Assembly (NCBI GenBank): GCA_020152595.1
Contig: JAIGNY010001798.1
Coordinates: forward strand, 236,501-300,500
Source: Chiridota heheva
Taxonomy: Eukaryota; Echinodermata; Holothuroidea; Apodida; Chiridotidae
DNA: 64,000 nucleotides
Direction: 5' to 3'
The number at the start of each line of letters is the position of its first letter. Positions within the stretch are counted from its first letter, which is position 1. The notes under the pieces are model-generated. The model searched no databases, was not told the origin of the DNA, and was given only the letters and a program-made list of their open reading frames with translations. This document shows positions 1 through 12,452 of the stretch, piece by piece. The translations under genes and the position numbers were made by a program.

Positions 1-3000
1 TCTTTCCATTCCATAATAAATTACCTATGCATTATCTTTCCATAAAGGAGAAGAGTACAAAGCATAACTACTAGTATTACCTATGCATTATCTTTCCATA
101 AAGGAGAAGAGTACAAAGCATAACTACTAGTATTACCTATGCATTATCTTTCCATAAAGGAGAAGAGTACAAAGCATAACTACTAGTATTACCTAATGCA
201 TTATCTTTCCATAAAGGAGTATTACCTATGCATTAAAGAGAAGAGTACAAAGCATAACTACTAGTATTACCTATGCAGCATAACTACTAGTATTACCTAT
301 GCATTATCTTTCCATAAAGGAGAAGAGTACAAAGCATAACTACTAGTATTACCTATGCATTATCTTTCCATAAAGGAGAAGAGTACAAAGCATAACTACT
401 AGTATTACCTATGCATTATCTTTCCATAAAGGAGAGAAGAGTACAAAGCATAACTACTAGTATTACCTATGCATTATCTTTCCATAAAGGAGAAAGAGTA
501 CAAAGCATAACTAAGTATTACCTATGCATTATCTTTCCATAAAGGAGAAGAGTACAAAGCATAACTACTACAAGTATTACCTATGCATTATCTTTCCATA
601 AAGGAGAAGAGTACAAAGCATAACTACTAGTATTACCTATGCATTATCTTTCCATAAAGGAGGAGAAGAGTACAAAGCATAATTATCTTAGTATTACCTA
701 TGCATTATCTTCCATAAAGGATAAAAGAGTACAAAGCATAACTACTAGTATTACCTATGCATTATCTTTCCATAAAGGAGAAGAGTACAAAGCATAACTA
801 CTAGTATTACCTATGCATTATCTTTCCATAAAGGAGAAGAGTACAAAGCATAACTACTAGTATTACCTATGCATTATCTTTCCATAAAAGGAGTACAAAG
901 CATAAAGTAGTACAAAGCATAACTACTAGTATTACCTATGCATTATCTTTCCATAAAAAGGAGAAGAGTACAAAGCATAACTACTAGTATTACCTATGCA
1001 TTATCTTTCCATAAAGGAGAAAGAGTACAAAGCATAACTACTAGTATTACCTATGCATTATCTTTCCATAAAAGGAGAAGAGTACAAAGCATAACTACTA
1101 GTATTACCTATGCATTATCTTTCCATAAAGGAGAGAAGAGTACACAAAACTACAAGTATGCATTATCTTTCCATAAAGGAGAAGAGTACAAAACATAATT
1201 AGTATTACCTATGCATTATCTTTCCATAAAGGAGAAGAGTACAAAGCATAACTACTAGTATTACCTATGCATTATCTTTCCATAAAGGAGAAGAAGTACA
1301 AAGCATAACTACTAGTATTACCTATGCATTATCTTTCCATAAAGGAGAAGAGTACAAAGCATAACTACTAGTATTACCTATGCATTATCTTTCCATAAAG
1401 GAGAAAGTACAAAGCATAACTACTAGTATTACCTATGCATTATCTTTCCAAAAGGAGAAGAGTACAAAGCATAACTACTAGTATTACCTATGCATTATCT
1501 TTCCAAAAAGGAGAAGAGTACAAAGCATAACACTAATTACTAGCATTATCTTTCCATAAAGGAGAAGATTACAAGTATTACCTATGCATTATCTTTCCAT
1601 AAAGGAGAAGAGTACAAAGCATAACTACTAGTATTACCTATGCATTATCTTTCCATAAAGGAGAAGAGTACAAACATAACTACTAGTATTACCTATGCAT
1701 TATCTTTCCATAAAGGAGAAGAGTACAAAGCATAACTACTAGTATTACCTATGCATTATCTTTCCATAAAGGAGAAGAGTACAAAGCATAACTACTAGTA
1801 TTACCTATGCATTATCTTTCCATAAAGGAGAAGAGTACAAAGCATAACTACTAGTATTACCTATGCATTATCTTTCCATAAAGGAGAAGAGTACAAAAGC
1901 ATAACTACTAGTATTACCTATGCATTATCTTTCCATAAAGGAGAAGAGTACAAAGCATAACTACTAGTATTACCTATGCATTATCTTTCCATAAAGGAGA
2001 AGAGTACAAAAGAATGCATTATCCTAGCATTATCTTTCCATAAAGGAGAAGAGTACAAAGCATAACTACTAGTATTACCTATGCATTATCTTTCCATAAA
2101 GGAGAAGAGTACAAAGCATAACTACTAGTATTACCTATGCATTATCTTTCCATAAAGGAGAAGAGTACAAAGCATAACTACTAGTATTACCTATGCATTA
2201 TCTTTCTATGCATAAAAAGAAAAGAGTACAAAGCATAACTACTAGTATTACCTATGCATTATCTTTCCATAAAGGAGAAGAGTACAAAGCATAACTACTA
2301 GTATTACCTATGCATTATCTTTCCATAATAAAGGAGAAGAGTACAAAGCATAACTACTAGTATTACCTATGCATTATCTTTCCATAAAGGAGAAGAGTAC
2401 AAAGCATTACTACATGCATTAGTATTACAAAGCTATGCATTATCTTTCCATAAAGGAGAAGAGTACAAAGCATAACTACAAGTATTACCTATGCATTATC
2501 TTTCCATAAAGGAGAAGAGTACAAAGCATAACTACTAGTATTACCTATGCATTATCTTTCCATAAAGGAGAAGAGTACAAAGCATAACTACTAGTATTAC
2601 CTATGCATTATCTTTCCATAAAGGAGAAGAGTACAAAGCATAACTACTAGTATTACCTATGCATTATCTTTCCATAAAAGGAGAAGAGCATTAAAAATAA
2701 CTACTAGTATTACCTATGCATTATCTTTCCATAAAGGAGAAGAGTACAAAGCATAACTACTAGTATTACCTATGCATTATCTTTCCATAAAGGAGAAGAG
2801 TACAAAGCATAACTACTAGTATTACCTATGCATTATGCATTATCTTTCCATAAAGGAGAAGAGTACAAAGCATAACTACTAGTATTACCTATGCATTATC
2901 TTTCCATAAAGGAGAAGAGTACAAAGCATAACTAGTATTACTAGTTTTACCTATGCATTATCTTTCCATAAAGGAGAAGAGTACAAAGCATAACTACTAG

Positions 3001-6000
3001 TATTACCTATGCATTATCTTTCCATAAAGGAGAAGAGTACAAAGCATAACTACTAGTATTACCTATGCATTATCTTTCCATAAAGGAGAAGAGTACAAAG
3101 CATAACTACAAGTATTACCTATGCATTATCTTTCCATAAAGGAGAAGAGTACAAAGCATAACTACTAGTATTACCTATGCATTATCTTTCCATAAAGAGG
3201 AAGAGTACAAAGCATAAGTACTAGCATTACCTATGCATTATCTTTCCATAAAGGAGAAAAGTACAAAGCATAACTACTAGTATTACCTATGCATTATCTT
3301 TCCATAAAGGAGAAGAGTACAAAGCATAACTACTAGTATTACCTATGCATTATCTTTCCATAAAGGAGAAGAGTACAAAGCATAACTACTAGTATTACCT
3401 ATGCATTATCTTTCCATAAAGGAGAAGAGTACAAAGCATAACTACTAGTATTACCTATGCATTATCTTTCCATAAAGGAGAAGAGTACAAAGCATAACTA
3501 CTAGTATTACCTATGCATTATCTTTCCATAAAGGAGAAGAGTACAAAGCATAACTACTAGTATTACCTATGCATTATCTTTCCATAAAAGAAGAGTACAA
3601 AGCATAACTACACTACTAGTATTACCTATGCATTATCTTTCCATAAAGGAGAAGAGTACAAAGCATAACTACTAGTATTACCTATGCATTATCTTTCCAT
3701 AAAGGAGAAGAGTACAAAGCATAACTACTAGTATTACCTATGCATTATCTTTCCATAAAGGAGAAGAGTACAAAGCATAACTACTAGTATTACCTATGCA
3801 TTATCTTTCATAATAAAAGAGAGCAAGTATTACAAAGCATAACTACTAGTATTACCTATGCATTGTCTTTCTATGCATTATCTTTCCATAAAGGAGAAGA
3901 GTACAAAGCATAACTACTAGTATTACCTATGCATTATCTTTCCATAAAGGAGAAGAGTACAAAGCATAACTACTAGTATTACCTATGCATTATCTTTCCA
4001 TGCAAAAGGAGAAGAGTACAAAGCATAACTACTAGTATTACCTATGCATTATCTTTCCATAAAGGAGAAGAGTACAAAGCATAACTACTAGTATTACCTA
4101 TGCATTATCTTTCCATAAAGGAGAAGAGTACAAAGCATAACTACTAGTATTACCTATGCATTATCTTTCCATAAAGGAGAAAGTACAAAGCATAACTACT
4201 AGTATTAAGCATAACATAACTATTATTACCTATGCATTATCTTTCCATAAAGGAGAAGAGTACAAAGCATAACTACTAGTATTACCTATGCATTATCTTT
4301 CCATAAAGGAGAAGAGTACAAAGCATAACTACTAGTATTACCTATGCATTATCTTTCCATAAAGGAGAAGAGTACAAAGCATAACTACTAGTATTACCTA
4401 TGCATTATCTTTCCATAAGGAGCATTATCTTTCCATAAAGGAGAAGAGTACAAAGCATAACTACTAGTATTACCTATGCATTATCTTTCCATAAAAGGAG
4501 AAGAGTACAAAGCATAACTACTAGTATTACCTATGCATTATCTTTCCATAAAGGAGAAGAGTACAAAGCATAACTACTAGTATTACCTATGCATTATCTT
4601 TCCATAAAGGAGAAGAGTACAAAGCATAAACTACTAGTACAAACATTATTACCTATGCATTATCTTTCCAAAAAGGAGAAGAGTACAAAGCATAACTACT
4701 AGTATTACCTATGCATTATCTTTCCATAAAGGAGAAGAGTACAAAGCATAACTACTAGTACCTATGCATTATCTTTCCTATGCATTTTCTGTCCATAAAG
4801 GAGAAGAGTACAAAGCATAACTACTAGTATTACTATGCATTATCTTTCTTTCATAACTACATAAAGGAGAAGTACAAAGTACAAAGCATTATCTTTCATA
4901 ACTACTAGTATTACCTATGCATTATCTTTCCATAAAGGAAAAGAGTACAAAGCATAACTACTAGTATTACCTATGCATTATCTTTCCATAAAGGAGAAGA
5001 GTACAAAGCATAACTACTAGTATTACCTATGCATTATCTTTCCATAAAGGAGAAGAGTACAAAGCATAACTACTAGTATTACCTATGCATTATCTTTCCA
5101 TAAAGGAGAAGAGTACAAAGCATAACTACTAGTATTACCTATGCATTATCTTTCCATAAAGGAGAAGAGTACAAAGCATAACTACTAGTATTACCTATGC
5201 ATTATCTTTCAATAAAGGAGAAGAGTACAAAGCATAACTACATTAGTATTACCTATGCATTATCATTTTTCCATAAAGGAGAAGAGTACAAAGCATAACT
5301 ACTAGTATTACCTATGCATTTTCTGTCCATAAAAGAGAAGAGTACAAAGCATAACTACTAGTATTACCTATGCATAATCTTTCCATAAAGGAGAAGAGTA
5401 TAAAGCATAACTACTAGTATTACCTATGCATTATCTTTCCATAAAGGAGAAGAGTACTAAAGCATAACTACTAGTATTACCTATGCATTATCTTTCCATA
5501 AAGAACAAGAGTACAAAGCATAACTACTAGTATTACCTATGCATTATCTTTCCATAAAAGAGAAGAGTACAAAGCATAACTACTAGTATTACCTATGCAT
5601 TATCTTTCCATAAAGGAGAAAAAGTACAAAGCATAACTACATAAAAGTATTACCTATGCATTATCTTTCCATAAAGGAGAAGAGTACAAAGCATAACTAC
5701 TAGTATTACCTATGCATTATCTTTCCATAAAGGAGAAGAGTACAAAGCATAACTACAAGTATTACCTATGCATTATCTTTCCATAAAGGAGAAGAGTACA
5801 AAGCATAACTACTAGTATTATTTATGCATTATCTTTCCATAAAAGGAGAAGAGTACAAAGCATAACTAGAAGTAGTATTACCTATGCATTATCTTTCCAT
5901 AAAGGAGAAGAGTACAAAGCATAACTACTAGTATTACCTATGCATTATCTTTCCATAAAGGAGAAGAGTACAAAGCATAACTACTAGTATTACCTATGCA

Positions 6001-9000
6001 TTATCTTTCCATAAATAAAGGCATAACTACTAGTATTACCTATGCATTATCTTTCATAAAGAAGAGTACAAAGCATAACTAGTATTACTTTCTATGCATT
6101 ATCTTTCCATAAAGAGAGAAGAGTACAAAGCATAACTACTAGTATTACCTATGCATTATCTTTCCATAAAGGAGAAGAGTACAAAGCATAACTACTAGTA
6201 TTACCTATGCATTATCTTTCCATAAAGGAGAAGAGTACAAAGCATAACTACTAGTATTACCTATGCATTATCTTTCCATAAAGGAGAAGAGTACAAAGCA
6301 TAACTACTAGTATTACCTATGCATTATCTTTCCATAAAGGAGAAGAGTACAAAGCATAACTACTAGTATTACCTATGCATTATCTTTCCATAAAGGAGAA
6401 GAGTACAAAGCATAACTACTAGTATTACCTATGCATTATCTTTCCATAAAGGAGAAGAGTACAAAGCATAACTACTAGTATTACCTATGCATTATCTTTC
6501 CATAAAGGAGAAAGAGTACAAAGCATAACTACTAGTATTACCTATGCATTATCTTTCCAAAAGGAGAAGAGTACAAAGCATAACTACTAGTATTACCTAT
6601 GCATTATCTTTCCATAAAGGAGAAAGTACAAAGTACAAAGCATTATCTTTCCATAAAGGAGAAGAGTATAACATAACTACTAGTATTTACATTATCTTTA
6701 TGCATTATCTTTCTTTCCATAAAGGAGAAGAGTACAAAGCATAACTACTAGTATTACCTATGCATTATCTTTCCATAAAGGGAGAAGAGTACAAAGCATA
6801 ACTACTAGTATTACCTATGCATTATCTTTCCATAAAGGAGAAGAGTACAAAGCATAACTACTAGTATTACCTATGCATTATCTTTCCATAAAGGAGAAGA
6901 GTACAAAGCATAATAACTACTAGTATTACCTATGCATTATCTTTCCATAAAGGAGAAGAGTACAAAGCATAACTACTAGTATTACCTATGCATTATCTTT
7001 CCATAAAGGAGAAGAGTACAAAGCATAACTACTAGTATTACCTATGCATTATCTTTCCATAAAGGAGAAAGAGTACTAGTATTACCTATGCAAAAAGCAT
7101 AACTACTAGTATTACCTATGCATTATCTTTCCATAAAGGAGAAGAGTACAAAGCATAACTACTAGTATTACCTATGCATTATCTTTCCATAAAGGAGAAG
7201 AGTACAAAGCATAACTACTAGTATTACCTATGCATTATCTTTCCATAAAGGAGAAGAGTACAAAGCATAACTACTAGTAATTACCTATGCATTATCTTTC
7301 CATAAAGGAGAAGAGTACAAAGCATAACTACTAGTATTACCTATGCATTATCTTTCCATAAAGGAGAAGAGTACAAAGCATAACTACTAGTATTACCATT
7401 ATCTTTATGCATTATCTTTCCATAAAGGAGAAGAGTACAAAGCATAACTACTAGTATTACCTATGCATTATCTTTCCATAAAGGAGAAGAGTACAAAGCA
7501 TATTACCTACATTACATAAAGGAGAAGAGTAGTATTACCTATGCATTATCTTTCCATAAAGGAGAAGAGTACAAAGCATAACTACTAGTATTACCTATGC
7601 ATTATCTTTCCATAAAGGAGAAGAGCACAAAGCATAACTACTAGTATTACTATGCATTATCTTTCCATAAAGGAGAAGAGTACAAAGCATAACTACTAGT
7701 ATTACCTATGCATTATCTTTCCATAAAGGAGAAGAGTACAAAGCATAACTACTAGTATTACTTCTTTCATATGCATTATCTTTCATTATCATAAAGGAGA
7801 AGAGTACAAAGCATAACTACTAGTATTACCTATGCATTATCTTTCCATAAAGGAGAAGAGTACAAAGCATAACTACTAGTATTACCTATGCATTATCTTT
7901 CCATAAAGGAGAAGAGTACAAAGCATAACTACTAGTATTACCTATGCATTATCTTTCATAAAGGAGAAGAGTACAAAGCATTATCATTATCTTTCCATAA
8001 AGGAGAAGAGTACAAAGCATAACTACTAGTATTACCTATGCATTATCTTTCATAAAGGAGAAGAGTACAAAGCATAACTACTAGTATTACCTATGCATTA
8101 TCTTTCCATAAAGGAGAAGAGTACAAACATAACTACTAGTATTACCTATGCATTATCTTTCCATCCAAAGGAGAAGAGTACAAAGCATAACTACTAGTAT
8201 TACCATAATTATCTTTCCATAAAGGAGAAGAGTACAAAGTAGTATTACCTATGCATTATCTTTCCATAAAGGAGAAGAGTACAAAGCATAACTACTAGTA
8301 TTACCTATGCATTATCTTTCCATAAAGGAGAAGAGTACAAAGCATAACTACTAGTATTACCTATGCATTATCTTTCCATAAAGGAGAAGAGTACAAAGCA
8401 TAACTACTAGTATTACCTATGCATTATCTTTCCATAAAGGAGAAGAGTACAAAGCATAACTACTAGTATTACCTATGCATTATCTTTCCATAAAGGAGAA
8501 AGAGTACAAAGCATAAAGAGAAGAGTACAAAGCTACTACAAGTATTGTCTTTCCATAAAGGAGAAGAGTACAAACATAACTACAAGTATTACCTATGCAT
8601 TATCTTTCCATAAAAGAAGAGTACAAAGCATAAGAAGAGTACAAAGCATAACTACTAGTATTACCTATGCATTATCTTTCCATAAAGGAGAAAAGTACAA
8701 AGCATAACTACTAGTATTACCTATGCATTATCTTTCCATAAAGGAGAAGAGTACAAAGCATAACTACTAGTATTACCTATGCATTATCTTTCAATAAAGG
8801 AGAAGAGTACAAAGCATAACTACTAGTATTACCTATGCATTATCTTTCCATAAAGGAGAAGAGTACAAAGCATAACTACTAGTATTACCTATGCATTATC
8901 TTTCCATAAAGGAGAAGAGTACAAAGCATAACTACTAGTATTACCTATGCATTATCTTTCCATAAAAGAGAAGAGTACAAAGCATAACTACTAGTATTAC

Positions 9001-9799
9001 CTATGCATTATCTTTCCATAAAGGAGAAGAGTACAAAGCATAACTACTAGTATTACCTATGCATTATCTTTCCATAAAGAGAGAAGAGTACAAAGCATAA
9101 CTACTAGTATTTCTAGTTTTACTATGCATTATCTTCCATAAAGGAGAAGAGTACAAAGCATAACTACTACATAAAGGAGAAGAGTATTACCTATGCATTA
9201 TCTTTCCATAAAGGAGAAGATTATCTTTCCACAAAGCATAAAGTACAAACTAGTATTACCTATGCATTATCTTTCCATAAAGGAGAAGAGTACAAAGCAT
9301 AACTACTAGTATTACCTATGCATTATCTTTCCATAAAGGAGAAGAGTAAAAGCATAACTACTAGTATTACCTATGCATTATCATTATCTTTCATAAAGAG
9401 AAGAGTACAAAGCATAACTACTAGTATTACCTATGCATTATCTTTCCATAAAGGAGAAGAGTACAAAGCATAACTACTAGTATTACCTATGCATTATCTT
9501 TCAATAAAGGAGAAGAGTACAAAACATAAGTACTAGTATTACCTATGCATTATCTTTCCATGAAGGAGAAGAGTACAAAGCATAACTACAAGTATTACCT
9601 ATGCATTATCTTTCCATAAAGGAGAAGAGTACAAAGCATAACTACTAGTATTACCTATGCATTATCTTTCCATAAAAGGGAAGAGTACAAAGCATAACTA
9701 CTAGTATTACCTATGCATTATCTTTTTATAAAGGAGAAGAGTACAATGCATAACTACTTGTATTACCTATGCATTATCTTTCCATAAGGAGAATAGTAT
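1..9799. repeat. Tandem satellite, 56-bp unit, about 175 copies
   Basis: The whole stretch repeats a 56-bp unit that can be recognised by the pieces TATGCATTATCTTTCCATAA, AGGAGAAGAGTACAAAGC and ATAACTACTAGTATTACC. Most units are near identical. Scattered units carry small indels, truncated or fused repeats (for example near 2010-2030, 4190-4220, 4840-4900, 7500-7540, 9170-9250). The array starts before base 1 and fades out at about 9790-9799, so its full length is unknown. Because 56 is not a multiple of 3, the short open frames inside it (for example 938-1198 and 6544-6744) exist only where indels restore the frame; they are not genes. The unit contains the palindromes ATGCAT and ACTAGT. No spacer-like unique sequence is present. 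Confidence 0.97.
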
Positions 9800-10832
9800 A
9801 TTCTGTCCTAATTATCACAATGAAACAGCATTTTATTCTTTGAAATCTGCTTTCATATTCTGTCGCTCATTTTCTAGTTAATTTTATGTTAGTTAATGAA
9901 GACAAAGAACATAATGCATCAAACTAGAATTTTAGCACTCAGTAGACTACTCCGCCCCACTTTCCCACTTCATTCCCCCATCCTAAATATAATGCACCTC
10001 CGATCCTAGAGTCATCAAGTTTTATCCCCAAAGAATCTCTTTCTCACTTTTGATCTGTTTTGCTCATTTGCATTCTAAACACTTCATATACCCTCTGGCT
10101 GATTTCTTTCAAGGTTGTATCATTGTTTCAGTTTTATTCAGGCTAAGCGTCCATTGTTTGAGTTCTTTTCAGGCAAGATTCATATTTATTATTTTCCTTG
10201 CATGCATTTTCCTTTGTTACCATCACAACTTGACTTGATTTTTAAATAGTCTGGAAAATTGATTGTTTTAATTCCTTTCAGGGCATGGATTGATTCTTCA
10301 GCACATTTAAATGGAAAGTTTCAATATGACAGAGCTAACCCTTAAACATCCCCATCTCTCCATTTCTTCCCTTCCCGTTCCAATATGACCCAAATTTTAA
10401 TATCTTCTTCATTAAGTAGTGAAAAAACCACACACCACATTTATTCAATCATCTGTTCTTCAGATATCTTGATGACAAATGAGGCCAAACAAAAACATAA
10501 CCTACAACCATCCAACTTCCTTGGTGCAGGTGACTATAAGTGGTAATATCAAGATGAGAAGGTAAGATCCTAGTTAGCTAAAAAAATCCATGGTAATATA
10601 ATTGATCAAATTTGTGGTGTAGAAAGAACATACAAGGGAAGAGATTTATGGGACTAGGGTTGGAAAATAAACACATACCTAGATGGCTGGGTAAAGAAAT
10701 TGAATGTTGGGCTGAGCGGAAAATAGTGAGATTATGTATGAAATGTGACAAGTGATATCTAGGCATCATCCTACATACCAAATAACAAACATTATTAATG
10801 TACGATAAATTACAGCGGTGTAAGGTTCTTAC
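9800..10832. other. Unique-looking sequence without a recognised gene
   Basis: AT-rich sequence directly after the satellite. I see no conserved protein in any frame. A 62-codon frame at 10050-10238 (+) is hydrophobic but has no recognisable family and no splice context, so I do not call it. If the exon at 10833-10968 is real, this stretch would be part of its following intron. Confidence 0.6.
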
Positions 10833-10968
10833 TTTCATCGGACTGCAAGCTCTTGAGAGAAGTTGCAATGAGAATGATGATGAGTATCAGCACCGCCACC
10901 ACTGCACCTCCAATAATGTACATCTTGTTCTTACCCATCTTCACTTCTGCAAGGTTTGCTTTCTTGTG
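10833..10968 (-). CDS. Candidate first coding exon of a single-pass membrane protein (signal-anchor exon)
   Basis: On the minus strand a pyrimidine-rich tract followed by AACAG (acceptor at 10969-10970) opens an exon. Its ATG lies at 10938-10936 in a good context (GAAGATGG). The exon encodes 35 residues plus one base and ends at a consensus donor, GTAAGA, at 10832 and below. The peptide starts MGKNKMY, followed by a continuous hydrophobic helix (residues about 8-27, rich in V/I/L) and a short polar tail (SLKSLQSDE). A short basic N-terminus, one transmembrane helix and a following LxSxE-type segment resemble the anchor of some SPFH/band-7 domain proteins, but the diagnostic domain is not present, so the family is a guess. 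No downstream exon could be recognised between here and the 9.8-kb satellite at the left edge. The exon may belong to a gene with a very long intron, or be an orphan fragment. Confidence 0.35.
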
Positions 10969-11049
10969 CTGTTAAGAAAGATCCAAAAGCTTTTATGGTT
11001 ACAATGTTTTTTTTGTGAGTTTTTTCGAGCTGATAGATTTTAAAAGCCA

Positions 11050-11287
11050 TTGAAATATTGGACATGACATGAATTGTTCTGAGATATCATGTTTACAAGC
11101 TCTTTCAGCAAAACCATATCTAGCCCGCCCACTATGGATATTAATGAAATTCAATGTGGTTTTTTTTTAAATAAAATGAACATGTACAAAGTAGCTAACA
11201 TCATAATCCTGCTAAATATGAAACAAAACAGACATGTGGCTGTTAAAATATGAGCATTTAAAGCTTTTTACAGTAAGCCCCGCCTAC
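11050..11287. repeat. Old ~298-bp repeat, left part (split by hAT insertion)
   Basis: This stretch is similar to the repeat units at 14574-15060. Shared landmarks are 'gagatatcatg(c/t)ttac', 'gcccgcccactatg', 'atgaacatgtac', 'gctaacatcataat' and 'taagccccgcctac'. It ends at the 8-bp sequence CCGCCTAC (11280-11287), which is duplicated on the far side of the hAT element at 12207-12214. Confidence 0.8.
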
Positions 11288-12206
11288 CAGAGGTTGTGTT
11301 ATAATTTTTTGCCTGGCGTAGTTGCTTACGACAAGCCCTTAAAGTTCAGCGTATTTTGTAATTTTTCCGTCATAAGTGCAGGGCATTGATTGCGTAATGT
11401 ACAGGGCATTGCTTGCTAGCGAAGCATGCAAGTAATTGTTAACACACACACTTGTGTAGACCTGCCTCGCTAAAGTGAATGAAAATTGCGTTTAAAATAC
11501 CAAAAACATTACAAAATCGGACTAATATTATCATAAAAGATATTAAGAAAAAGTTCCTACCCAATCCTTGTATAATTGTTGAGTCATGAAATTAGGGTTA
11601 ACAATCCCAAAATAAACTAGAAAATACTTTTGTTTGTCGTATTCAAACTTTCATGAGGTTTTAATGAACTTTGACCAATAGTCAACGATAATATACTATT
11701 CAAATCTCGAATACGCCTACTTCTTTACAGTATAGTAACTTGACTTGCAGACTGTAATCACTTCACAGATACACGATCAACACAATACAGGAGGAAAGAT
11801 TAATCCTAGCTAATAATATCATTGACAATTGACTGCCTGCATTCAAAACAAGATCAAAACTTTCACGTACACTGTACAGTGTACGTACATCATGTATAGA
11901 GTCTATGTACTAGCCTATATGTGTTTATGACAGCACTACGGGCATGTTTAATCATTTAGCCGTTAGTCTCGTAGTTGTGTCATTGTCCTTTTATTTATGA
12001 GTAATTTAAAATCTTTTTTGTGTGAAATAAAACTTTGAATCGCATCAGAGGTAAGATGTTCATGATCTTTATTTATGTTAATGAAAAACTCTGGCATAAA
12101 TTTCCACATGCTATATCTAAATCTTACGGCGCAGGTACAGCCTGTGTTGTAAGAAATTTCAGCCATGGCGTAATATACGACAAATTTTTCGTCAATGCGA
12201 TCTCTG
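11288..12206. mobile_element. Non-autonomous hAT-type DNA transposon, 919 bp
   Basis: The element begins CAGAGGTTGTGTT and ends with the inverse of CAGAGATCGCATT; the two termini differ only by transitions. It is flanked by a perfect 8-bp direct duplication, CCGCCTAC (11280-11287 and 12207-12214). It interrupts a recognisable repeat that resumes immediately afterwards. An 8-bp target duplication with CAGNG-type ends is the known signature of the hAT superfamily. The interior encodes no transposase: the short frames at 11963-12166 and 12035-12226 show no hAT motifs. The direct subterminal motif GGCGTA...TACGACAA occurs near both ends. Mobilisation would need a transposase supplied in trans. 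Confidence 0.85.
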
Positions 12207-12452
12207 CCGCCTACTTATTAATATGAATGACATCACCAAAAAAAAAAGCCAATTGGGCACATCTACAGATCATGGGCTGTACGTGTACAAAAATGACAGG
12301 AAGCAAATTTACTGTTCTTGAGATACTGTGCTTACAAACTCTTTTCAACAAAATCTTGTTAAGCCCCGCCCATTATGCATAATGTACTTAAACATTTTTG
12401 TACCATGAACATGTACTTATCAGCTAACAACACAATTACACCAAACATGAAA
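12207..12452. repeat. Old ~298-bp repeat, middle part
   Basis: This continues the repeat interrupted at 11287. It starts with the second copy of CCGCCTAC, then 'ttattaatatgaatgacatcacc', and continues with the landmarks 'gggcacatctac', 'gatactgtgcttac', 'aagccccgcccattatgcat' and 'ccatgaacatgtac'. It is interrupted again at about 12452 by the composite element and resumes at 14574. Confidence 0.8.

Noticed and set aside
938-6744. Repetitive open frames in the 56-bp satellite
   Set aside because: Unit length is not a multiple of 3, so frames survive only through indels; no consistent protein results.
1-9799. CRISPR-like repeat array
   Set aside because: Units are contiguous and contain no unique spacers; the genome is eukaryotic and no cas genes occur.
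10050-10238. 62-residue hydrophobic protein frame
   Set aside because: Phe/Leu-rich AT-derived composition, no family, no splice signals in the right places.
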